Shown here in pieces: positions 1-5,753 of a DNA stretch of 5,812 nucleotides. The DNA is from an uncultured Collinsella sp. (GTDB lineage: Bacteria; Actinomycetota; Coriobacteriia; Coriobacteriales; Coriobacteriaceae): the NCBI GenBank assembly GCA_900554495.1, contig USHR01000114.1:1-5812 (forward strand). Direction: 5' to 3'. The notes below the pieces were generated by a model. That model was not told the DNA's origin, did no database searches, and saw only the letters and a program-made list of their open reading frames with translations. Made by a program: the position numbers and the translations under genes. Numbering within the stretch: the stretch's first letter is position 1; the number at the start of each line of letters is the position of its first letter.

Positions 1-237
1 GAGCTTAGGGCGGGAGAGCACAGTTTTACCAGCGCACAATTTCATTCAAGCCCCGCCAAACAAATGTTGCTCGTCGAGGACATGGGCTGGTTTGACGGCG
101 ACAAACTCGAAGGCTTCGTTGACGAGGCAATCGAGATTCTGTCCAGAAACGACGCGCTCACGGCAAGGCTGCCATATCTAAAAGAGGCGCTTACATGGCG
201 CCTCCGTAGAATGATCGACATCGCTGAATGGAGTTAG
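1..237 (+). CDS. C-terminal end of an unidentified protein (5' end outside window)
   Basis: The frame is open from the first base and ends at TAG 235-237, giving 78 residues. An internal ATG at 64 has no Shine-Dalgarno sequence before it, so this is most likely the tail of a longer gene rather than a 57-residue protein. The tail has a segment HSSPAKQ, then an acidic/aromatic stretch (VEDMGWFDGDKLEGF), then two amphipathic helices ending in an Arg-rich segment and DIAEWS. No catalytic motif can be seen. The pattern of a histidine-containing loop, 'EDMGW', and helices with N..ARL recalls the C-termini of polysaccharide pyruvyl transferase-like or glycosyltransferase-like proteins, but this is only a weak impression. 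It uses AGA, AGG, CTA and CTT codons and is visibly less GC-rich than the operon. It converges on yacP. Confidence 0.6.
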   Translation, partial: ELRAGEHSFTSAQFHSSPAKQMLLVEDMGWFDGDKLEGFVDEAIEILSRNDALTARLPYLKEALTWRLRRMIDIAEWS

Positions 238-264
238 CGAGGCAGCATTGCCCCGCCAACTTCC
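238..264. other. Convergent intergenic gap
   Basis: Only 27 bases separate the stop codon of the plus-strand partial gene from that of yacP. A 4-bp stem GGCA/TGCC with a GCAT loop lies at 241-252, but no T-run follows on either strand, so an intrinsic terminator is not supported here. Transcripts from the two sides may overlap at their 3' ends. Confidence 0.6.
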
Positions 265-942
265 CTACCTCCCGCGCAGGGCCTTGAGCTTGGCCAGGGC
301 ATCGGGGCTCAGGCGACTGCCCAGAGTCATCTTGATCTGCGGAGCTTCCTCTGCCTCGTGAACGTCGTTATCGATCTGTTTGATCTCGTCCACCAGCATA
401 CGGCTCGAGATGCGCGTGACACCCTTGCCCATGACGACGGCCTGGATCGTGCCGTCGCTCGATACCACGGAGCATGCGCGGCCTTCCTCGCGCGCCTCGA
501 TGCAGAGCTTTTGCACCACGGTATCGGCTGAAACACCCGTCGGCGAGAACTCGATGCGCACGCCGCGGGCCGGCAGGTTGGGACGTTCACTGGAGATATT
601 GCCCGCGCCGTCAAACACGATCACGGCCTCGTAACGGCCCTGGGCAAAGGCAGCAACGTCGTTAATGAGGGCGGTGCGCGCCATATCGTGAACGTCGCTG
701 GAATACGGATCGTCGGAATGGTCGTACACGAGCTTTTCGTAGCGCGGCGTGCAGTGGATCACGTTGTAACCGTCGACCACCAGCAGCTCGGGCTTGTTGG
801 AGTGCACCGTCGAGACTGGGTCGGCGATAGCCTGCGCAAACGCATTGCCGCCCACGCCGTAGGTCGCGGCCGAAACAATCGGCTTGGCCGAGCCCTCGCC
901 AAAGCGCTTGGCCTTGGACTTGGCACGGTTCTTTTTGGACAT
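265..942 (-). CDS. yacP: YacP/Rae1-like NYN (PIN-like) domain endoribonuclease
   Basis: The product has 225 residues. The NYN fold is recognised from acidic motifs in order: VVDGYNVIH (residues 55-63, D57), VFDGAG (109-114, D111), FSPTGVSADTVVQK (132-145, D140) and VVSSDG (159-164, D163). These form the predicted metal-binding site of the YacP family. In Bacillus subtilis the family member Rae1 is a ribosome-associated endonuclease that cleaves mRNA during translation; the same role here is inferred. The first roughly 50 residues are an extension before the domain: a Lys/Arg-rich start (KKNRAKSKAKR) followed by a Gly/Ala/Ser-rich linker. The C-terminus ends in a basic helix (LAKLKALRGR). The start ATG lies 3 bases after the rlmB stop, with GGAGGAG 6 bases upstream. 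It is the last gene of the operon, next to another gene acting on the ribosome. Confidence 0.9.
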   Translation of the reverse strand: MSKKNRAKSKAKRFGEGSAKPIVSAATYGVGGNAFAQAIADPVSTVHSNKPELLVVDGYNVIHCTPRYEKLVYDHSDDPYSSDVHDMARTALINDVAAFAQGRYEAVIVFDGAGNISSERPNLPARGVRIEFSPTGVSADTVVQKLCIEAREEGRACSVVSSDGTIQAVVMGKGVTRISSRMLVDEIKQIDNDVHEAEEAPQIKMTLGSRLSPDALAKLKALRGR

Positions 943-945
943 GCG

Positions 946-1860
946 CTACTCCTCCCCCATGAGCTCGCCGGCGTTGCGGCGCAGCCACTCAAAGCAGAGG
1001 GCCGTAGTCGCCTGGGCAACATTGAGGCTCTCGGTCATGCCGCGCTGGGGAAGCTTGGTCAAAAAGTCGCATTTCTCGAGCACCAGACGCGAGATGCCGT
1101 CGCCCTCGGAACCCATGACGAGTGCCACGCGGCCCTCGAAGGGAGCATCCCAGCAGCTGCCCTCGGCGTGCTCAGAGGCACCGCCCACCCAAAAACCGGC
1201 GGCTTTGAGGTCATCGAGCGCACGAGCGATATTGGGGACCTGCGCGATGGGCAGATGCATAACGGCGCCGGCAGAAGTCTTGTAGCTACCCACCGTTACG
1301 CCGGCGGCTCGTTTGTTGGCGATGATGACGCCCGCTGCGCCCACAACCTCGGCAGAGCGCACGATGGCGCCAAAGTTACCGTCGTCGGTCACATGGTCGA
1401 GCACAACGACAAGCGCCGGACCGTCGCCCGCGCGGTCGAGGATGTCGGCGACATCGGCATAGGGGAAGTTGCCAACCTCGAGCGCGATGCCCTGGTGAGC
1501 GCCATGGCTCGACAGTGCGTCGAGCTGCGCGCGCGGCACATACTTAATGCGGACGCCCGCGGCGTTGAGGTCATCGACCAGACGCGACAGGGCGGCATCG
1601 CGCTCCCCGCCCTCGGCAATGAGCGCGCACTTGATGGGAAAACCGGTACGCAGCGCCTCGGCGGCAGCACGACGGCCTTCGATAAACTCACCCTTGGGAG
1701 CCTGGACAGCGTCGCGGCCACGCTCGCGCTGCGGACGTGCAGCCTGGGTACGATCTCGCTGGCCCTTGGGAGCGGCAGCGCGGTCGTTGCGGTGAATCGG
1801 ACGCGAGCCAGAAGCGGCCTGCTTGCCGCCACGAGGCGCACGCTTGCGATTGTCGGCCAT
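946..1860 (-). CDS. rlmB: 23S rRNA 2'-O-ribose methyltransferase, RlmB/TrmH (SpoU) family
   Basis: The product has 304 residues. RlmB uses S-adenosylmethionine to methylate the 2'-OH of a guanosine in the peptidyl-transferase region of 23S rRNA (G2251 in E. coli). The exact target here is inferred. Residues 1-55 are a low-complexity tail rich in Arg, Lys, Gln and Ala. Residues 58-130 form the substrate-binding L30e-like domain (EFIEGRRAAAEAL ... GAHQGIALEV). The trefoil-knot SPOUT domain follows: motif 1 at 155-180 (DHVTDDGNFGAIVRSA), the KTSAGAVMHLP segment (194-204), motif 2 VMGSEGDGISRLV (248-260) and motif 3 LPQRGMTESLNVAQATTAL (270-288). Motif 1 has DDGN where DPHN is common; Asn162, Gly164 and Arg168 are kept. 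The ATG at 1860 has AAGGAGG 7 bases upstream and an in-frame TAA just before it, which fixes the start. It ends TAG, 3 bases before yacP. Confidence 0.93.
   Translation of the reverse strand: MADNRKRAPRGGKQAASGSRPIHRNDRAAAPKGQRDRTQAARPQRERGRDAVQAPKGEFIEGRRAAAEALRTGFPIKCALIAEGGERDAALSRLVDDLNAAGVRIKYVPRAQLDALSSHGAHQGIALEVGNFPYADVADILDRAGDGPALVVVLDHVTDDGNFGAIVRSAEVVGAAGVIIANKRAAGVTVGSYKTSAGAVMHLPIAQVPNIARALDDLKAAGFWVGGASEHAEGSCWDAPFEGRVALVMGSEGDGISRLVLEKCDFLTKLPQRGMTESLNVAQATTALCFEWLRRNAGELMGEE
949..955 (-). promoter_or_regulatory. Ribosome binding site of yacP inside the end of rlmB
   Basis: GGAGGAG lies in the last sense codons of rlmB (GGG GAG GAG TAG), 6 bases before the yacP ATG. The two glutamates ending RlmB are therefore encoded by the downstream gene's Shine-Dalgarno sequence. 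This favours translational coupling. Confidence 0.8.
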
Positions 1861-2003
1861 AAAGCGGCCTCCTTAAATAGATAACGAACAAGAATCGACC
1901 GTCCGAGCCACGGCACCTTGCCTTTCAATCGTCAGGCATGACCACCAGGTCGATGCCCTCCTCTTTCAAGGCAATCCGCCGCACCTCGAACGGTCGACAA
2001 ATA
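1861..2003 (-). other. cysS-rlmB gap with a short coding-like tail
   Basis: This 143-base stretch is the only sizeable gap in the operon. From 1990 to the TGA at 1925-1927, 22 codons in one frame read like a protein C-terminus (FEVRRIALKEEG, then IDLVVMPDD), but no start codon with a Shine-Dalgarno sequence precedes them. Upstream the frame only continues as an out-of-frame shadow of cysS. An 8-bp inverted repeat (TCGACCGT at 1895-1902, ACGGTCGA at 1990-1997) brackets the gap. AT-richer sequence (TTATCTATTTAA) lies just before the rlmB Shine-Dalgarno, but it has no good -35 partner. I cannot support a promoter or terminator. Confidence 0.5.
1868..1874 (-). promoter_or_regulatory. Ribosome binding site of rlmB
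   Basis: A near-perfect Shine-Dalgarno AAGGAGG lies 7 bases before the rlmB ATG. It is one of the strongest in the window, and rlmB is the only internal operon gene that does not abut the gene before it. Confidence 0.85.
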
Positions 2004-3470
2004 CTAGAGGGTCTTAATACGAGTACCCGCGGCCGTATCCTCAATGGTGAGGCCCAGGTCCTTGAGCTGGTCGCGGATGGCGTCGGCCAGATCCCAGTTC
2101 TTGGCGGCACGGGCCTCGGCGCGGGCCTCGAGAATCTTGGCAGCAGCCTCGTCCACGTCGTCGCCCGTGTAGGCGACCAGGCCGGCGGCAACGCCCAGCA
2201 GGCCCAGCGGCAGCTCGACCTTGGGCTCGGGAAGCTCGACGCCAAACGTATCGAGCAACTCGGCCAGCGTGTCGGCGGCGGCAAGCGCGGCGGCCTTGTC
2301 GGCAGCGTCGCCCGCCTGCTCCAGGTACTGGTTGCATTCAGTGACAAAGCCAAAGACGGCACCCATGGCACCGGCGGTGTTAAAGTCGTCGTCCATGCAC
2401 TCCTTAAAGGCGGCGCGGGTCTCGGCGGCCTTGGCGGCAAACGCCTCGGATGCTGCCTCATCGGCATCGGCCGTCGCATGGTTCGCGGCCCAGCGCAGGT
2501 TCTCGACCGTACCGGCGATACGCGTGAGCGAGTTCTCGGCACCCTCCAGGCGCTCCCAAGAAAAGTCGAGCGGCGAGCGATAGCTCGTCTGCAGCATCAG
2601 CAGGCGCAGGGCCGCGGCAGAGTGCTGCTCGAGCACCTCGGCCAGCGTAAAGAAGTTTCCGAGCGACTTGGACATCTTCTCGCCGTCTACCAGCAGCATG
2701 CCCGTGTGCATCCAGGTGTTGGAGAAGCCCTGGTGCCAGGCGCAGGTGGCCTGGGCGCACTCGTTCTCGTGATGCGGGAAGGCAAGGTCGGAGCCGCCGC
2801 CGTGGATGTCAATCGGGGTGCCCAGGTAGCGGTGCACCATGGCGGCGCACTCGGTGTGCCAACCGGGACGGCCCTCGCCCCAGGGGCTCGGCCAGCTGGG
2901 CTCGCCGGGCTTGGCGGCCTTCCACAGGGCAAAGTCGAGCGGGTCGTTCTTGTCCTCGTTCTCCTCGATGCGCGCGCCAACCATAAGGTCGTCGATGTTG
3001 CGGCCCGAGACCTGACCATAGTTGGGATCGCTGCGCACGGCAAAGTACACGTCGCCGTTATCGGCGGCGTAAGCGTGGCCCTGCTCGATAAGCGTCTTGA
3101 TCATGGCGATCATGGGGCCGATCTCCTTGGTGGCGCGGGGGCGCACATCGGGATCGAGCACGTTGGCGGCGCGCATGACGCCGATGAACTTGTCGGAGAA
3201 CTCCGTCGCGACCTCGGCGGCCGTACGACCCTGCTCGTTGGCGCGCTTGATGATCTTGTCGTCGACATCGGTGAGGTTCTGGGCGAACGTGACCTCGTAG
3301 CCGCTCGCGATGAGCCAGCGGCGGATCACGTCAAAGCTGATGAACGTGCGGGCATTGCCGATGTGGATGTTGTCGTAGACCGTGGGGCCGCACACGTACA
3401 TGCGGACCTTGCCGGACTCGATGGGCTGGAACTCTTCCTTTTTATGGGTAGCGCTGTTGTAGATACGCAT
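2004..3470 (-). CDS. cysS: Cysteinyl-tRNA synthetase
   Basis: The product has 488 residues, full length for this class I synthetase. It activates cysteine with ATP and loads it on tRNA-Cys in the cytoplasm. Visible motifs are MYVCGPTVYD (24-33), the HIGH box as HIGN (36-39), LTDVDDKI (66-73), GWHTECAAM (203-211), DIHGGGSDLAFPHHENE (221-237) and KMSKS (265-269). The zinc ligands expected from E. coli CysRS are present as Cys27, Cys208, His233 and Glu237. The DALR anticodon-binding region (about 295-400) and the C-terminal KNWDLADAIRDQL...TIEDTAAGTRIK segment are complete, so the gene is not truncated. Residues 383-402 are Ala/Asp-rich. The ATG at 3470 lies 3 bases after the ispF stop, with AAGGAG 6 bases upstream inside ispF. 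The ispD-ispF-cysS-rlmB order matches actinobacteria. Confidence 0.97.
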   Translation of the reverse strand: MRIYNSATHKKEEFQPIESGKVRMYVCGPTVYDNIHIGNARTFISFDVIRRWLIASGYEVTFAQNLTDVDDKIIKRANEQGRTAAEVATEFSDKFIGVMRAANVLDPDVRPRATKEIGPMIAMIKTLIEQGHAYAADNGDVYFAVRSDPNYGQVSGRNIDDLMVGARIEENEDKNDPLDFALWKAAKPGEPSWPSPWGEGRPGWHTECAAMVHRYLGTPIDIHGGGSDLAFPHHENECAQATCAWHQGFSNTWMHTGMLLVDGEKMSKSLGNFFTLAEVLEQHSAAALRLLMLQTSYRSPLDFSWERLEGAENSLTRIAGTVENLRWAANHATADADEAASEAFAAKAAETRAAFKECMDDDFNTAGAMGAVFGFVTECNQYLEQAGDAADKAAALAAADTLAELLDTFGVELPEPKVELPLGLLGVAAGLVAYTGDDVDEAAAKILEARAEARAAKNWDLADAIRDQLKDLGLTIEDTAAGTRIKTL

Positions 3471-3473
3471 TCG

Positions 3474-3968
3474 TTACTCCTTAACGGTTTTCTGTAGCAG
3501 GCAGACGGCCCAGGCGCCGATTCCCTCGCCCTGACCTTCCCAACCGAGCTTTTCGGTCGTAGTGGCGGCGACGCCCACGTTTTCGACGTCAACGCCCAGG
3601 GCATGGGCAAGGTTGGCGCGCATGGCATCGCGGTGCGGGGTGATCTTGGGTTGCTGACAGGCAATGGTGCAATCGGCATCGACAAACTCAAAGCCCAGCT
3701 CGCGCGCATAGTCCATCACGCGAGCGAGCAGCACCATCGAATCGGCGCCCTCATAGGCGGGGTCGGTATCGGGGAATAGCTTGCCGATGTCTCCCCCGCG
3801 GCAGGCGCCCAGAATGGCGTCGGCCAAGGCGTGCGCGAGCACATCGGCATCCGAGTGGCCCAGCAGGCCGCGCTCGTAGGGAATGTCGACACCGCCGATG
3901 ATACATCGACGCCCCTCCACCAGACGGTGGACGTCGTAGCCATGGCCAATGCGCAGGTTACTGAACAT
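3474..3968 (-). CDS. ispF: 2-C-methyl-D-erythritol 2,4-cyclodiphosphate synthase
   Basis: The product has 164 residues. IspF converts CDP-methylerythritol 2-phosphate to methylerythritol cyclodiphosphate and CMP, the fifth step of the MEP isoprenoid pathway. It is a cytosolic homotrimer. The metal ligands are in RIGHGYDVH (residues 6-14, Asp12 and His14) and at His46. Other family motifs are GHSDAD (37-42), DIG (60-62), FPDTDP (65-70), the CMP-contacting TTTEKLGW (136-143) and GEGIGAWAV (147-155). A longer frame reaches ATG 4001, but that codon has no Shine-Dalgarno and would add 11 non-family residues. ATG 3968 has AGGGAGAGGA 8 bases upstream and places the GHGYDVH motif at the usual distance from the N-terminus, so it was chosen. 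The gene overlaps the end of ispD by 11 bases. Confidence 0.96.
   Translation of the reverse strand: MFSNLRIGHGYDVHRLVEGRRCIIGGVDIPYERGLLGHSDADVLAHALADAILGACRGGDIGKLFPDTDPAYEGADSMVLLARVMDYARELGFEFVDADCTIACQQPKITPHRDAMRANLAHALGVDVENVGVAATTTEKLGWEGQGEGIGAWAVCLLQKTVKE
3477..3482 (-). promoter_or_regulatory. Ribosome binding site of cysS inside the end of ispF
   Basis: AAGGAG is made of the last two sense codons of ispF (AAG GAG TAA), 6 bases before the cysS ATG. The layout closely matches the rlmB/yacP junction and suggests re-initiation or coupling. Confidence 0.8.
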
Positions 3969-4686
3969 GGGGAAGGTCCTCTCCCTCGGCCATGCGGCCA
4001 AGCAGAATCGCGGTTACGGGACGCAAGTCCTCGGGCACCGTCACCTTAAGGTTATCGCGCGGGCTCTGGACGCAGCGGACGCGCCCGCCCATGCGCTCGA
4101 CCAGCGATGAATCGTCAGTACCGATAAAGCCCTCGGCAATCGCCGCGGCATGGGCGCGCTTCATAGCATCGACGCTAAAGATCTGCGGCGTCTGCGCGGC
4201 CCAATAGAGCTCACGCGGCGGCGTCTCGACGATATTGTCGCCATCGACGATCTTGAGCGTGTCGATCGCGGGCTGGCCGCACACGACACCGTCGAGCGAG
4301 CGGTCGCCCACAAGCACGTCGATCGCATGGTCGATGGCCTCGGTCGTGATGAGCGGACGGGCGCCGTCGTGGATAGCGACATATTCGAAACCCGCCGGCA
4401 CCGCGTGCACGCCGGCGCGGGTGGAATCCTGACGAGTATCGCCGGCATCGGCAAAGCTGATGGGCGTGTCATAGTCAAACGGGTCGATAGCCAAGCGGCG
4501 CATCTCGGCACGGCGCTCGGCAGGGCAAACCACGACGATATGGCCGACCTTGTCGCTACGATCGAACGCGCGGATGGACCAGCTCATGAGCGGACGGCCC
4601 GCCACGTTAACGAGCTGCTTGCCGCCGGGATTTCCAAAGCGCTGGCCGCTGCCGCCGGCAACGACCACGGCGCATACGGGCGCCAT
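3958..4686 (-). CDS. ispD: 2-C-methyl-D-erythritol 4-phosphate cytidylyltransferase
   Basis: The product has 242 residues, typical of the family. IspD couples CTP and methylerythritol 4-phosphate to give CDP-methylerythritol, the third step of the MEP pathway. The nucleotidyltransferase fold shows the CTP-binding loop AGGSGQRFG (residues 10-18, Arg16) with KQL (23-25, Lys23), GDTRQDSTRAG (82-92), HDGARP (106-111), DTLK (142-145), TPQIF (166-170), TDDSSLVE (190-197) and NLKVTVPEDL (212-221, Lys214). All residues expected for catalysis appear present. The ATG overlaps the disA stop as TAATG, with AGGGG (4695-4699) 8 bases upstream, so translation is probably coupled to disA. The gene is separate from ispF rather than an IspDF fusion. 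The intervening enzyme IspE is not encoded here. Confidence 0.96.
   Translation of the reverse strand: MAPVCAVVVAGGSGQRFGNPGGKQLVNVAGRPLMSWSIRAFDRSDKVGHIVVVCPAERRAEMRRLAIDPFDYDTPISFADAGDTRQDSTRAGVHAVPAGFEYVAIHDGARPLITTEAIDHAIDVLVGDRSLDGVVCGQPAIDTLKIVDGDNIVETPPRELYWAAQTPQIFSVDAMKRAHAAAIAEGFIGTDDSSLVERMGGRVRCVQSPRDNLKVTVPEDLRPVTAILLGRMAEGEDLPHVQ
3977..3986 (-). promoter_or_regulatory. Ribosome binding site that fixes the ispF start
   Basis: AGGGAGAGGA within the 3' end of ispD lies 8 bases before ATG 3968. The alternative upstream ATG at 4001 has nothing comparable, so this site decides between the two starts. Confidence 0.75.
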
Positions 4687-5753
4687 TATGCGTTCCCCTG
4701 TTTGGTGCCCTTCATGCGGTACAGCGAGTCCGCAAGAATGGCAGGGTTGTTGACGCCAAAGTCGCCCAAGCGCTCCGGATCCTCGCTGATGTCGTCCATG
4801 AGCTCCTGCAGCGAGCCGTACTCGTCGACGATCTTCTCGGCCACGCCGTCGCGCACGACGGACACGCGCGAAAGCGTGCGCAGGCCCAGCGGCGTCATGA
4901 CGGAGTCCTCGTCCAAGTCGTCATAGCCCAGAACTGCCGCCACGTGCTGCGGGTCGGACAGGTCCTTAGGCGTCATACGGCTCAGCTCGGCGCGAATCTT
5001 CTCGGCGTTGGCCTCAGAGGAATCGCTCGCGTAGTCGCGGATCATCAAGTCGTATTCAGTATCCATGCTGGAGCCCGCGAGCTGCTCGAGCTGCATCTGC
5101 ACGAGCTTACCCTGGTTACCCAGCTTGACAATGCAATCCTTAAGCTCGGTCTTTGCCTGCTGCATGATCTCGAAGCTCGAGAAAATACCGGTAATGTCGG
5201 CGAGTGTGACGTAGTCGTCGAGCTCGAGGGCCGTCAGGCGCAGCAGGGAGCGATCGAGCGACTGACGGGTAGTCTGGAGCGTGGCGACGAGCTGGTTGAC
5301 CGAGCTCATGATGGTGGTGACGGGCTGGATCTCGTAGCTCTTGCCGTGGACGTACACGTTGACGACGGCGCGACGAGCCGAAACCGAGATCACGATGGCA
5401 TCGGTGAGCACCGACATGCGAGCGGCAGTACGGTGACGCATGCCCGTCTCACTCGTGGCGAGCGAGGGATCGGGATTGAGGTGGAAGTTGGCGCGCAGGA
5501 TCTGGGTGAGGTCGCCATCGATAACGATGGCGCCGTCCATCTTGGAAAGCTCGAACAGGCGGTTCGAGGTAAACGAAATGTTGAGCGGGAAGCCGTCGTT
5601 ACCGGCAGCGAGCACGTTTTCGGTGTCGCCGACGCAGATAAGGGCGCCCAGGTGACCGGCGATGATCATGTCGAGGGCGGTGCGGATCGGCTGACCAGGT
5701 GCCGTCAGGCGGATAGCCTGTTCCATACGCTTTTGCAGCTCGTTCTTATCCAA
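4686..5753 (-). CDS. disA: DNA integrity scanning diadenylate cyclase DisA
   Basis: The product has 355 residues, near the usual 350-360. DisA condenses two ATP into cyclic di-AMP and, in Bacillus, scans DNA and is inhibited by branched intermediates. The N-terminal DAC domain (about 1-145) has LGALICVGD (35-43), FTSNRLFELSKMDGAIV (61-77, DGA at 73-75), LNPDPS (92-97) and the RHR motif (106-108). A helical spine (about 150-260) follows, then a C-terminal domain with LGY (275-277) and a helix-hairpin-helix-like region (about 310-345). Met105 precedes RHR where GTRHR is the usual form. In the hairpin, FGVNNPAIL replaces the common GIGxxRA-type sequence. The start is TTG 5753: an in-frame TAG lies upstream, no ATG or GTG intervenes, and GGGAG sits 7 bases before it. 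It ends as TAATG with ispD. Confidence 0.96.
   Translation of the reverse strand: MDKNELQKRMEQAIRLTAPGQPIRTALDMIIAGHLGALICVGDTENVLAAGNDGFPLNISFTSNRLFELSKMDGAIVIDGDLTQILRANFHLNPDPSLATSETGMRHRTAARMSVLTDAIVISVSARRAVVNVYVHGKSYEIQPVTTIMSSVNQLVATLQTTRQSLDRSLLRLTALELDDYVTLADITGIFSSFEIMQQAKTELKDCIVKLGNQGKLVQMQLEQLAGSSMDTEYDLMIRDYASDSSEANAEKIRAELSRMTPKDLSDPQHVAAVLGYDDLDEDSVMTPLGLRTLSRVSVVRDGVAEKIVDEYGSLQELMDDISEDPERLGDFGVNNPAILADSLYRMKGTKQGNA

Noticed and set aside
241..252. Small hairpin GGCA-GCAT-TGCC between the convergent genes
   Set aside because: The stem is only 4 bp and no T-tract follows on either strand, so it is not a credible intrinsic terminator.
50..259. Direct repeat GCCCCGCCAA at 50-59 and 250-259
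   Set aside because: A 10-bp GC-rich match spaced 200 bases apart, with no flanking similarity and no integrase or tRNA nearby, is within chance.
688..1884. A 398-codon plus-strand open frame across yacP and rlmB
   Set aside because: It runs antisense through two well-supported genes and their junction, has no family motifs, and is explained by codon bias.
1876..1890. Possible promoter TTATCTATTTAA before rlmB
   Set aside because: No -35 element at 16-18 bases is visible, and a -10 here would place the transcript start at the Shine-Dalgarno sequence.
1389..1928. Minus-strand frame starting TTG 1928 and overlapping rlmB out of frame
   Set aside because: It has no good Shine-Dalgarno and quickly becomes a Ser/Arg/Pro-rich shadow of rlmB.
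1938..3497. A 519-codon open frame on the plus strand opposite cysS
   Set aside because: It lies almost exactly antisense to a gene with complete family motifs, and its product is a Val/Gly/Leu/Ala-rich sequence with no recognisable domain. Such frames arise from GC-rich codon bias.
3969..4001. Longer ispF starting at ATG 4001
   Set aside because: No Shine-Dalgarno precedes it and the added residues do not belong to the family, while ATG 3968 has a strong site at good spacing.
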